In this document: one piece after another, positions 25,208 through 34,075 of the stretch | Layout of the letters: each line of letters opens with the position of its first letter | Numbering within the stretch: position 1 is the stretch's first letter | Source: Pirellulales bacterium | GTDB lineage: Bacteria > Planctomycetota > Planctomycetia > Pirellulales > JAEUIK01 | DNA: 53,531 nucleotides | NCBI GenBank assembly: GCA_019694455.1 | Contig: JAIBBY010000034.1 | Coordinates: 1 to 53,531, forward strand | Direction of reading: 5' to 3' | Program-made: the position numbers and the translations under genes | The notes under the pieces: model-generated | Seen by the model: the letters and a program-made list of their open reading frames with translations, nothing else | What the model was told of the DNA's origin: nothing | Database searches by the model: none

Positions 25208-27226
25208 ATGATCGTCTCCTGGAATTGGCTCAAAGACTATTTGCCGCTCGACCTGTCGGCCGACGAGTTCGCGCGCCGCTTGATGATGGCGGGCCTGAAC
25301 CACGAGTCGACCGAGCCGCGCGGCGACGACCTGGCCATCGATCTGGAAGTGACGAGCAATCGCCCCGATTGTCTGGGCCATCTAGGCATCGCCCGCGAAG
25401 CCGCCGTGCTCTTTGGCCAGGAACTGAAAACGCCGCCGGCCCAAGTCAAAGAGGCCGCCGCTTCGGTCAACTCGCTCGCCAAGGTGCGCGTCGAGTGTCC
25501 GCAACTCTGCCCACACTACACCGCGCGCGTCATCCGCGGCGTTCAAGTCGGGCCCAGCCCGCGCTGGCTGGTGAATCGTTTGGCCACCATCGGCGTCGCC
25601 GCGATCAACAACGTGGTCGACGTCACCAACTATGTCCTCTTCGAGTGTGGCCAGCCGCTGCATGCCTTTGATCTGGCGAAACTGAACGGGCCAGAAATCA
25701 TCGTCCGCGAACCACGCGCCGGCGAGAAGCTCGAAGCCATTGACCATAAAACCTACGACTTGGCCCCCGGCATGTGCGTGATCGCCGACGCCTCTCGCGC
25801 GGTGGCCATTGGCGGCATCATGGGGGGCGCCGCCACCGAGGTCTCCTCGGCCACCAAGAACCTGCTGATCGAAGCCGCCGTGTTTTCGCCCGCCAATGTT
25901 CGGGCCACGGCTCGCAAGTTGGGGCTGCACAGCGATTCGTCGTATCGCTTCGAGCGCGGCGTCGATCTCGCCGGCGTCGATTGGGCCAGCCGCCGTTGCT
26001 GCGAGCTGATCCTCGAACTTGCGGGGGGCGAACTCGCCGCCGGCGTCATAGCTGTCGGCGTTCAGCCGCCGCCGCCGCCGAGCGTCGTCTTGAGACTTTC
26101 GCAAATCAAGCGTTTGCTCGGCATCGAAATCCCGCCCGACCGCGTGCGCGACATCCTGAGTTCGCTTGGCAACCAGATCGAGCGGTCGGACCAGCAAAGC
26201 ATGGTGGTCGTTCCGCCCACCTGGCGCCGCGACTTGTCGCGCGAGGTCGATCTGATCGAAGAGGTCGCCCGCGTCCACGGTTACGATGCGATACCCGAGG
26301 ACGTGCAGGTGCCGATGGTCGCGTCTGCCAAGAGCCTGGCCGACCGCGTCGTCGAACGTGTGCGCGGCGTGATGACGGCCCGCGGCTTCGATGAGGCGTA
26401 CACGCTGAGCGTGGTGGACGAGTCGTGGTCCGAAGCGTTTAGTCCTTGGACCGACGCTCCGCCGCTCGTCAGTTCAACGCCGATTCTGCGCCGCGCCGAC
26501 CGCCTGCGCCGCAGTCTGGCGCCCAGCCTGCTCGGGGCGCGCCGCGCCAACGAGTCCCTATCCAACTCGGATATCGAACTCTTCGAGATCGCCAAGATCT
26601 ACTTGCCGCGTCCCGCGGCGCTACCGCAAGAACAATTGACTCTGGCGTTCACCACCGCCGGCGACTTTTTGCATGCCAAAGGCGCGCTGCAATCGCTGCT
26701 CGACGAACTGCACGTCGTCGCGGCGATGCATGTCGAGCCATTCAGTCATCGACTCTTCGAACGCGGCCGCGCTGCGCAAATCAGGTTGGGCGACCAACTC
26801 TTCGGTTACCTCGGCGAAGTCAGCCCGGCGGGTCGCAAGGAGTTCGATCTGCGCGGCGCCGCCACGGTGGCCGAGGTGCGGCTGCAAGCGCTGTTAGACT
26901 TGGCGCAACTCGTGCCGCAGTACCATCGCACGCCGCAGTTTCCGGCCATCGAGCGCGACGTGAATCTCGTCGTCGCCGAGAACGTGGCTTGGTCCGCGGT
27001 GGAACAAACCGCCCGCCAGGCTGGCGGCCGGCTGTTGGAATCGGTGGCCTACCGCGACACCTACCGCGACGCCCAGCGCCTGGGCGCAGCGCACAAGAGC
27101 CTGCTATTTTCGCTGGTCATCCGCGATCCGGAAGGCACCCTCACCAGCCAGGCGGCCGACGCGGTGCGCGATCAAATCGTCGCCGCAGCCAGCCAACGGT
27201 TTGGCGCGGTGCTGCGGGCGTCGTAA
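25208..27226 (+). CDS. pheT: Phenylalanine-tRNA ligase beta subunit, short form
   Basis: Editing and tRNA-binding subunit. Visible domains are the N-terminal B1 part (MIVSWNWLKDYLPLDLSADE), B3/B4 editing domain (DLEVTSNRPDCLGHLGIARE, NNVVDVTNYV, IGGIMGG), B5, the catalytic-like B6/B7 core and the C-terminal ferredoxin-like anticodon-binding domain (QFPAIERDVNLVV). At 672 aa it is shorter than the about 795-residue E. coli protein because the EMAP-like OB domain usually inserted after residue 40 is missing; such short forms occur in several phyla. It is coupled to pheS. Confidence 0.95.
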   Translation: MIVSWNWLKDYLPLDLSADEFARRLMMAGLNHESTEPRGDDLAIDLEVTSNRPDCLGHLGIAREAAVLFGQELKTPPAQVKEAAASVNSLAKVRVECPQLCPHYTARVIRGVQVGPSPRWLVNRLATIGVAAINNVVDVTNYVLFECGQPLHAFDLAKLNGPEIIVREPRAGEKLEAIDHKTYDLAPGMCVIADASRAVAIGGIMGGAATEVSSATKNLLIEAAVFSPANVRATARKLGLHSDSSYRFERGVDLAGVDWASRRCCELILELAGGELAAGVIAVGVQPPPPPSVVLRLSQIKRLLGIEIPPDRVRDILSSLGNQIERSDQQSMVVVPPTWRRDLSREVDLIEEVARVHGYDAIPEDVQVPMVASAKSLADRVVERVRGVMTARGFDEAYTLSVVDESWSEAFSPWTDAPPLVSSTPILRRADRLRRSLAPSLLGARRANESLSNSDIELFEIAKIYLPRPAALPQEQLTLAFTTAGDFLHAKGALQSLLDELHVVAAMHVEPFSHRLFERGRAAQIRLGDQLFGYLGEVSPAGRKEFDLRGAATVAEVRLQALLDLAQLVPQYHRTPQFPAIERDVNLVVAENVAWSAVEQTARQAGGRLLESVAYRDTYRDAQRLGAAHKSLLFSLVIRDPEGTLTSQAADAVRDQIVAAASQRFGAVLRAS

Positions 27227-27306
27227 CGGCAATTGTGCCGCCACGAATCGCCCATCAACAATTCATCGCCAGCGCCGCCTCGCGCTGAGCCAAGCGGCCC
27301 AACGAG

Positions 27307-29361
27307 CTAATTGACCTGCGCCAAGCGAACCAATCGCAAGTAATCGCCAGTGATGGCGATCGCCTCTTGCATGTGGTAGTCGTCGTCACTGACGACCGGC
27401 TTGGTTCCGCCCTGCTCTTCTTCAAGCTGCTTCTGCTCTTCCTTCTCGGCGTTCAACTCGGCGCGTTCCGCCAGGAACTTGGTCTCTTCCAAGTTGACCG
27501 TCTTGCGCTGCTTCTGCTCTTCATACTTGGCGATGTTCTGCGCCAGCTTCTGGAAGTCGCTCGATTTCTCGGTGCGCCGATGCGATAGATCGCGAAGCTG
27601 GTCAAGCATCGCCGCGTCGACCAGGTTCAGCTTGCGATACGGCGTCGCGGGCACGCGATCAAACTCCATCGCATAGTCCAGGTCTCCCTCGCCCACGTCG
27701 AGATGCGTGGTGAGCGACGGCACTTCAATGTCCGAAACCACGCCCCGCTTCTGCGTGCTGTCGCCGCTCGGGCGATAGAACTTCTGCATGGTGATCTTCA
27801 GCGCGCCAAGCTTCGGCGTGTTCGGGCCGACAAACAACTCTTGGCCCAACTCGCGCAGCGTCTGCACGGTTCCCTTGCCGTGTGTGGTGTGATCGCCAAC
27901 CACGATGCCACGGCGATAGTCTTGAATGGCGCCGGCGAAGATCTCGCTGGCGCTGGCGCTCAACTTGCTGACCAGCACCGTCAGCGGTCCATCCCAGGCC
28001 ACGCCTGACTCTACGTCGTCATAGTGCTGCACCTGGCCGTCGGCCCCCTTCACCTGCACCACCGGGCCTTCGTCAATAAACAGGCCCGTCAGGCTGATCG
28101 CCTCCGTCAGCGATCCACCGCCGTTACGGCGCAAGTCCATCACCACGGCGTCGACCCCCTGCTGGCGGAAGTCGTTGAGAATCTTCCGCACGTCGCGCGT
28201 GGTGCTTTTGTAGTCTGATACGTGCTGCCGCGCGCCGTCCATATCCATGTAAAAGCTCGGCAGGTCGATCACGCCGATCTTCAGCGGAGTGCCGTCCGAC
28301 CGAGTTCCATGCTCCACGATCTGCGAGCGGGCTTCGCTGTCCTTAAGCTCGATCTTCGCGCGGGTGATGTTGTAGACCACCGGCACGGTGGCCCCCGCCG
28401 GCACCACTTGCAGTCGTACGATGGTTCCCGCTTCACCGCGGATCATGTCGACCACGTCGGCCAGCTTCATATCAACCACGTCAACGATTTCGCCATTCTC
28501 CCCCTGCCCCACGCCGGTCACGCGGTCTTCGGGTTTGATCCGTCCATCTTTGTCGGCGGCGCCCCCCGGAATCACTTTGCTCACCACCGTGTAGCCGTCT
28601 TGAAACGACAGCGCGGCGCCAATCCCTTCTAGATTGAGACGCATGATGATCTCAAAATTCTCCAGCGTCTCGGGCGACATGTAGTTCGTGTGCGGGTCGA
28701 AGCTGCTGGTCATCGAGGTCAAATACATTTCCAACAACTCGTCGCGATCGGTCTGGTGCAACCGCTTGGCGATCCCGCTATAGCGACGCCGCAGCTTATC
28801 AATCGCCTCGGCGCCTTCTTTCTTTTCCGCCTTCAGCACCAACAGGTCGTACTTGATCCGCTTGCGCCAGCGGTCGCGCGCTTCCTCCGGCGTGCGCGGA
28901 TAATGCGCCGCCTCGGGATCAACGATCATCTCTTCATCAATGGTGAAATCTTGTGGCTCACTCAGTAGCTCATCCACCACCTTCATGCGCTCATCGATTC
29001 GCGCCAGCAGCGTGTTGAATATCTTGTAGCCGTAGGCAATGTCGCCGCGGCTCGCCAGGTCGTCGATCTGGTCGCGCTGCTTTTCAAACGCGTCCACGTC
29101 CGACTGGTAGAAGTACAACTTCATCGGATCGATGGTCTTCAAGAACGACTTCAGCGTCCGCTGAGCGATCTCGTCATCCAGCTTATGGCCAGACAGATGG
29201 CCGTGCCGCAGCAACGAGGCCACCAGCCGCGTAATCTGCCGATCTTGCGCAGTCGGCGCTTCCGGCAGACTCGTCGTCTTTGCCTGCGCTGCGCTGGCCA
29301 GTAGCGCCAAGGAGAAAAAAACCGCCAAAACGCCACGCGCAGCGAAGACTCGATGAGCCAT
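27307..29361 (-). CDS. Tail-specific (Prc/CtpA, S41) periplasmic protease
   Basis: Exported serine protease that cuts proteins with nonpolar C termini. Signal peptide 1-26 (VLAVFFSLALLASAAQA). An N-terminal helical domain of Prc type (FLKTIDPMKLYFYQSDVD) precedes a PDZ domain (LNLEGIGAAL, KVIPGGAADKDGRI). The S41 core has the SASASEIFAGAIQDYRRG segment with the nucleophile and THGKGTVQ with the catalytic lysine. The C-terminal region is charged and coiled-coil-like, as in Prc. AGAGGG precedes ATG 29361; an upstream in-frame start at 29412 would destroy the signal peptide. Length is 684 aa. Confidence 0.94.
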   Translation of the reverse strand: MAHRVFAARGVLAVFFSLALLASAAQAKTTSLPEAPTAQDRQITRLVASLLRHGHLSGHKLDDEIAQRTLKSFLKTIDPMKLYFYQSDVDAFEKQRDQIDDLASRGDIAYGYKIFNTLLARIDERMKVVDELLSEPQDFTIDEEMIVDPEAAHYPRTPEEARDRWRKRIKYDLLVLKAEKKEGAEAIDKLRRRYSGIAKRLHQTDRDELLEMYLTSMTSSFDPHTNYMSPETLENFEIIMRLNLEGIGAALSFQDGYTVVSKVIPGGAADKDGRIKPEDRVTGVGQGENGEIVDVVDMKLADVVDMIRGEAGTIVRLQVVPAGATVPVVYNITRAKIELKDSEARSQIVEHGTRSDGTPLKIGVIDLPSFYMDMDGARQHVSDYKSTTRDVRKILNDFRQQGVDAVVMDLRRNGGGSLTEAISLTGLFIDEGPVVQVKGADGQVQHYDDVESGVAWDGPLTVLVSKLSASASEIFAGAIQDYRRGIVVGDHTTHGKGTVQTLRELGQELFVGPNTPKLGALKITMQKFYRPSGDSTQKRGVVSDIEVPSLTTHLDVGEGDLDYAMEFDRVPATPYRKLNLVDAAMLDQLRDLSHRRTEKSSDFQKLAQNIAKYEEQKQRKTVNLEETKFLAERAELNAEKEEQKQLEEEQGGTKPVVSDDDYHMQEAIAITGDYLRLVRLAQVN

Positions 29362-29533
29362 TACGATCCCTCTGAAAGTCGATGCCCGGAACACCGTAAG
29401 TAGAAAAGGCACAACGGGTTAATGGGATCGTATGCGCAGCTTGCCTATAAATCAAGATCAAGTTGGCACACCGCTCGTCGATCCATCATCCCCCTACTGA
29501 TCATTCTCAATCTGCTCCAACTGCTATACGCAG

Positions 29534-30328
29534 CTAGCTCGCGCTGGTTCTCGCATGGGCGAAGTTGGGCAATTCCGCCCGCGAAAGACACGCCTCGACC
29601 AACAGTCGATGCGGACCGAGCACCGGAGCGGCGATCCACTCATTATCCCCAATAGCATCGGCCATTTTCCGCGTCGCATCATGAATTCGCGTGACGATTC
29701 GCCCAGAAAATAGCAAATGAGGCTGCACAACGATTCGCCGATAGGGCAACTTTGCGACCAATTCCAGCGATCGCGCCAGCGATGGCTCTGTGAGCGACGT
29801 GAACGCTATCTCCAGCCCGCCCACCGGCGCAAGCTCCCAGCGCAGCCGCGCCAATCGGTACATCTCGGCATTGGCTTGTGCGCAACTGCTGCCGCGCCCC
29901 ACCATCAGTAATAATGTCTCCGCGGGATCGACGGCCGATCGGCCTTCAACCGCCTCGCGCATCCGCGCGACCGACAACTCCAATAGCTTTGGGTGGCAGC
30001 CAAGGTGCGAACACAATCCAAATCGCACGGCCGGATAGCGCAGCTCGGCGGCTTCTATCGCCTGTGGAATATCGCGCTTCGCATGCCCAGCGGCCAACAG
30101 CAGTAGCGGCAGCACGGCGACCCGCTCGCACCCGCGCTCAACCATCAGCGCCAGCCCCTGCTCCATTCCGGGCGCCACCAACTCGATGAACGCATGTCCC
30201 ACCAATACATCGGGTAGCGCCTGACGCAATTGGTCGACCAGCAGCAAGAACTCGGCCACTCCGGCCTCGTCGCGCGTGCCGTGCCCTATGACCAAAAGCC
30301 CAGTCTTGGCGTCCCGCGGTTGGCTCAT
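29534..30328 (-). CDS. CbiX-type sirohydrochlorin chelatase (two-domain)
   Basis: Inserts cobalt (or iron) into sirohydrochlorin in cobalamin or siroheme synthesis. The N-terminal half starts with LLVIGHGTRD (metal-binding His) and contains LPLLLLAAGHAKRDIP with the second His; the C-terminal half repeats the fold with LLMVGRGSS and VVQPHLLFSGRI. This tandem form is the long CbiX type. 264 aa, cytoplasmic, no neighbouring cobalamin genes in the window. Divergent from the regulator at 30439. Confidence 0.88.
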   Translation of the reverse strand: MSQPRDAKTGLLVIGHGTRDEAGVAEFLLLVDQLRQALPDVLVGHAFIELVAPGMEQGLALMVERGCERVAVLPLLLLAAGHAKRDIPQAIEAAELRYPAVRFGLCSHLGCHPKLLELSVARMREAVEGRSAVDPAETLLLMVGRGSSCAQANAEMYRLARLRWELAPVGGLEIAFTSLTEPSLARSLELVAKLPYRRIVVQPHLLFSGRIVTRIHDATRKMADAIGDNEWIAAPVLGPHRLLVEACLSRAELPNFAHARTSAS

Positions 30329-30425
30329 CTGCCGTGCTTTCTCAACATATCTACAGGCTCCGATCCATTTTACGCGATCCGCCGATCACCTGCGGCCAAA
30401 CGTCTCATTTTGATATTCGCTCTGC

Positions 30426-30431
30426 TATACT
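30426..30431 (+). promoter_or_regulatory. -10 element (TATACT) next to the regulator start
   Basis: GCTATACT ends 7 nt before ATG 30439, the same distance as in the UbiB-like gene. A TTGATA at 30410-30415 is too close (10 nt) to be its -35. A leaderless transcript is expected if this site is used. Confidence 0.45.
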
Positions 30432-30438
30432 CAAAATT

Positions 30439-32316
30439 ATGACATCGTCGCCTCGCGCCGCTGCAACTCAGTACACCTATCTCACCGTCACCCTCGGCGC
30501 GAGGGCTGGCTCCCACTTTTTGCTCTCCGACTCCCAGCCCAATCGCATCGGCCGCGGCACCGACAACGCCATCGTACTCGGCGATCCGCTTTGCTCCCGC
30601 GTGCATGCCATCATCTCGCAGAACGATGGGGTTTGGCGAGTTAACGATGGCGATAGCCGCAACGGCACCTTCGTCAATGGTCAAAAGATCGACGACGCCG
30701 TGCTCGGCGACGGCCATTACATTCGCGTCGGCTCCACAGAATTCACCTTTCATCAAAGCACCGAACCACCGACCATCGCCACCGACGAAGATCCCAACGT
30801 GTCGCAAACGTTGGTCAAAGACGTGCGCGTGACGGGCGACGACACCAGCATGATGGCGCTGGCCGCCATCGCCGCGATGCGCGATTCAGAACAAGCGCAC
30901 GATCTGCTGTTGCTCTATCAACTCAGCATCAAGTTGCTCGGCTGCGGCGCTTCCAACGAGGTGGTGACAACCGCGCTCGAGCTGCTCTGCGAACGGACGG
31001 GCGCCTCGATTGTCGGCTTCCTCGGCGTCGGCGACGATGGCCACCTGACGCCGCACACCGTCTTGCCAGAACGTGGCGGCGAGCAGGCGCCGTTGAGCGA
31101 AGCGCTCACCCGGCTGGTCATCCAAGAGCGCCGCGCGGTTTGGACCGCCAATCAGCGGACCCTCCCCTCCAGCGACAAACCACAACACTATGCCGACGCG
31201 CTCTGCGTGCCGTTGGTCAACGGCGCGCAGGTCCTGGGGGCGCTGCACATCTATTTGCAACAGGGGCGCTTTCGCCAGTCGCAATTCGATTTTGCCATCT
31301 CGCTCGCCAACATCCTGGCGGTGGCCCTGGCTCGCGCCCGCCACGAAGAGAGCCTCGAAATCGACTACCAGCGCCTGCAACAAAAATCGGCCGGCTTCGA
31401 CGAAATGATCGGCGAAAGCCAGCCCATGCTCGAACTCAAGGACAAGATCGGCCGCCTCGGCCGGACCTCGGGCTGTGTCCTGGTGCGAGGCGAAAGCGGC
31501 GCCGGCAAAGAACTGGTCGCCCGCGCCTTGCACAAGAACAGCACCCGCGCCGACCGCCCGCTGCTGGCCGTCAATTGCGCCGCGATTCCCGAACACCTGA
31601 TGGAAAGCCATCTGTTCGGCCACAAGGCGGGCGCCTTCACCAGCGCCGAACGCGATCACGTCGGCCTGTTCCAACAGGCCCATCTCGGCACCTTGTTTCT
31701 GGACGAGGTCGGCGAACTGACCCTGGCCGGACAGGCCAAGCTGCTGCGCATTCTGGAGGGCTACCCGTTTCAACCCGTTGGCGCCACCAGCGAGGTGCAA
31801 GTCGACGTGCGCGTGATCGCCGCGACGAATCAAGATTTGAATTCGTACGTGCGCGAGAAGAAGTTTCGCGAGGATTTGTACTATCGCCTCAGCGTGTTCG
31901 AACTGGTGATTCCGCCGCTGCGCGACCGCGGTCGCGACCTGGAACTGTTGACCAACTTCTTTCTCGAACACTTCAAACGGCAGCACGGCCGCCCCAGCCT
32001 GGAACTGTCGCCGGCCGCGCGACAAAAACTGCTTGGCTACGCCTGGCCCGGCAACGTGCGCCAGTTGCGCAACGTGATCGATAGCGCCGTCGTGCTGGCG
32101 AGCGGACGACAGATCGAGCCGGGCGATCTTGGCCTGCGCAGCACCGGCGATACGCAACTTTCTTCCCTGCTCATCGAAGATTGGGAGCGCAAACTGATCC
32201 GCGAGGCGCTCGCCCGCACCAGCGGCAACATTCCCGAAGCGGCCAAACTGCTCGGCATTGGCCGCGCCACGCTGTACCGCAAACTCGACGAATATGGCAT
32301 CGAGCGCAAGGGGTAG
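30439..32316 (+). CDS. FHA-GAF-AAA+ regulator of the sigma54-activator family (GAFTSA variant)
   Basis: Transcription regulator of 625 aa. An FHA phosphothreonine-reading domain (about 10-105: RIGRGTDNAIVL, CSRVHA, DSRNGTFVNG) is followed by a GAF sensor (about 145-300), the AAA+ domain with Walker A GESGAGKE (351-358) and Walker B GTLFLDEVGEL, and a C-terminal Fis-type helix-turn-helix (SGNIPEAAKLLGIGRATLYR). The sigma54-contacting loop is G398-A-F-T-S-A403, not GAFTGA. ATG 30439 was chosen by the adjacent -10 and because upstream codons are non-conserved. A sulfatase gene follows after 9 nt, so the regulator may control sulfatase use. Confidence 0.92.
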   Translation: MTSSPRAAATQYTYLTVTLGARAGSHFLLSDSQPNRIGRGTDNAIVLGDPLCSRVHAIISQNDGVWRVNDGDSRNGTFVNGQKIDDAVLGDGHYIRVGSTEFTFHQSTEPPTIATDEDPNVSQTLVKDVRVTGDDTSMMALAAIAAMRDSEQAHDLLLLYQLSIKLLGCGASNEVVTTALELLCERTGASIVGFLGVGDDGHLTPHTVLPERGGEQAPLSEALTRLVIQERRAVWTANQRTLPSSDKPQHYADALCVPLVNGAQVLGALHIYLQQGRFRQSQFDFAISLANILAVALARARHEESLEIDYQRLQQKSAGFDEMIGESQPMLELKDKIGRLGRTSGCVLVRGESGAGKELVARALHKNSTRADRPLLAVNCAAIPEHLMESHLFGHKAGAFTSAERDHVGLFQQAHLGTLFLDEVGELTLAGQAKLLRILEGYPFQPVGATSEVQVDVRVIAATNQDLNSYVREKKFREDLYYRLSVFELVIPPLRDRGRDLELLTNFFLEHFKRQHGRPSLELSPAARQKLLGYAWPGNVRQLRNVIDSAVVLASGRQIEPGDLGLRSTGDTQLSSLLIEDWERKLIREALARTSGNIPEAAKLLGIGRATLYRKLDEYGIERKG

Positions 32317-32325
32317 GCGGCGCGC

Positions 32326-33825
32326 ATGCGATTTTGTCCCGCAGCAATCGGCTTCCTCTTGCTCCTGGTCGCTTCCGTGGCGGCCCGCGCCGCCCCGCCC
32401 AACGTCTTGCTGCTGATGGGCGACGACCATGCCCCCTATGTCACCGGCACCTACGGCAATCGACAGGTGCGCACGCCGCACCTCGATCGCCTGGCCGCCG
32501 CCGGCATGCGCTTCGATCGCGCGTTCTGCAACTCGCCGGTCTGCACGGCCTCGCGCCAATCGCTGATCACCGGACGCTACCCGCGCACGATCGGCGTCAC
32601 CCAACTGGCGACTCCCCTGCCCGAGTCAGAAACCACGCTGGCCGAACTGCTCAAGGCGGCCGGGTACGACACCGCCGCTATCGGCAAGATGCACTTCAAT
32701 AGCCAACTCCAGCACGGCTTCGACCATCGCATCGACCTGCCAGAGTATCGCCAATGGTTGACCCAGCAACCGTCGCTTCCGCTGCCTACAGGCGTCGAAA
32801 CCCTCGGCGTGTGGCGACCGTTTCGCGATCCGGCAAGTGTCTGGCTCAACGCCGCCTGCCGCCCCTTCGCCAGCGTCGACGCGCGCATGTCTGGCGCCTA
32901 CTTCGCCGCTCAGGCCGACCAGTGGCTGCGCCAGTCGCGCGCGGCGCCTTTCTTTTTGGTGGTCAGTTTTTACGAGCCTCATTCGCCGTTTCACTTTCCC
33001 GTCGAGTATGCGCATCGACATGCCGCCAGCGAGTTCAACCCGCCGCCGGTCGATCCGCGCGATCTGGCGCAAATCCCACAGATCTTTCGCGATCTGACCG
33101 ACGACCAGAAGCGCGGCATCATCGCCGCCCACCATACCTCGGTCGAGTATCTCGACCAGAATATTGGCCGCGTCCTCCACTCGCTGGAGCAAACTGGCCA
33201 TGCCGACGACACCTTGGTGATCTATCTCGGCGATCATGGCTATCTGCTCGGCCAGCATGGCCGCTTCGAAAAGCACACCTCGTACGAAGAGGCCATCCGC
33301 GCCGCGCTCTTGATGCGCTATCCCCCCTGGATTCCCAACGGCGGCGGCGCCGACGCCATGGTCAAGTTGGTCGATCTGTTGCCGACGGTGCTCGACGCTT
33401 GCGGCGTGGCGCCCCCCGCCACCACTCAAGGGCGCAGCCTGCGCGGCGTGTTGACCGGCGCGGCCTCCACGCATCGCGATGCGGTCTTTGTCGAGTACGC
33501 GCCGAATGAAGAAGCGTGCCTCCGCACGTCGCGCTGGAAGATCGTCTATCGCGCCGGCCAGCATGTGCGCGCCGATGGCTACAAACCGAGCGACTCGCCA
33601 GTTGGGCAAGAGCTTGCCTTGTACGACCTGGAAAGCGACCCGCACGAACTGACCAATCTGGCCGACGATCCCGCCGCCGCGCCCACTCGCGACGAACTGC
33701 TGGCCCAGCTACTTAAACAACTTCGCGCCACCGCGCGGCCATCCGTGCCGCTGCCGTCCAGCGACGAACCCATGCTGCGGCAACTAGAAGCGCTCGTGCA
33801 GCCGCACGATCTGCCGGGCGCCTGA
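32326..33825 (+). CDS. Secreted sulfatase (formylglycine-dependent, S1 family)
   Basis: Second arylsulfatase-family enzyme. Signal peptide 1-22 (GFLLLLVASVAARA). PPNVLLLMGDDH begins the domain; C73-T-A-S-R77 is the formylglycine motif, with Ala in place of the usual Pro, as in many sulfatases. LGDHGYLLGQHGRFEKHTSYEE supplies metal and substrate residues, and the C-terminal ELALYDLESDPHELTNLA is typical. It is closest in style to heparan/iduronate or choline-sulfatase-like enzymes, but the substrate is not assigned. It is tightly linked to the upstream regulator (gap 9 nt). Confidence 0.92.
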   Translation: MRFCPAAIGFLLLLVASVAARAAPPNVLLLMGDDHAPYVTGTYGNRQVRTPHLDRLAAAGMRFDRAFCNSPVCTASRQSLITGRYPRTIGVTQLATPLPESETTLAELLKAAGYDTAAIGKMHFNSQLQHGFDHRIDLPEYRQWLTQQPSLPLPTGVETLGVWRPFRDPASVWLNAACRPFASVDARMSGAYFAAQADQWLRQSRAAPFFLVVSFYEPHSPFHFPVEYAHRHAASEFNPPPVDPRDLAQIPQIFRDLTDDQKRGIIAAHHTSVEYLDQNIGRVLHSLEQTGHADDTLVIYLGDHGYLLGQHGRFEKHTSYEEAIRAALLMRYPPWIPNGGGADAMVKLVDLLPTVLDACGVAPPATTQGRSLRGVLTGAASTHRDAVFVEYAPNEEACLRTSRWKIVYRAGQHVRADGYKPSDSPVGQELALYDLESDPHELTNLADDPAAAPTRDELLAQLLKQLRATARPSVPLPSSDEPMLRQLEALVQPHDLPGA

Positions 33826-33943
33826 CGGCCTTCGTTCGCAAGCCACAAAATCGCCGGTAGTGTCCCAGGTGTGTGTTGCTGCCATCGCCGCCAGATTCTA
33901 TAGTTGAGCAGCGCGCGGCGGCCATTGGCCTCGCCGCGCACCC

Positions 33944-34016
33944 GCGGGCGTAGCTCAGTTGGTAGAGCGCTAGCTTCCCAAGCTGGATGTCGAGAGTTCG
34001 AGTCTCTTCGCCCGCT
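33944..34016 (+). tRNA. tRNA-Gly (anticodon CCC)
   Basis: Full cloverleaf: acceptor GCGGGCG (33944-33950) with CGCCCGC (34009-34015), D-arm GCTC/GAGC, anticodon stem CTAGC/GCTGG with loop TTCCCAA (anticodon 33977-33979), T-arm GAGAG-TTCGAGT-CTCTT. The CCA end is not encoded; the discriminator is T. Reads GGG codons. Confidence 0.95.
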
Positions 34017-34075
34017 CTGACGTTTGTTTTCCGATGTGCTCCGACTACCGTGTCCGTCACGGACAGTCGAGATAC

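Noticed and set aside
26446..27288. Second plus-strand frame inside pheT
   Set aside because: Arg-rich composition and complete overlap with pheT.
30410..30431. TTGATA and TATACT as a full promoter for the regulator
   Set aside because: The 10-nt spacing is too short; only the -10 was kept.
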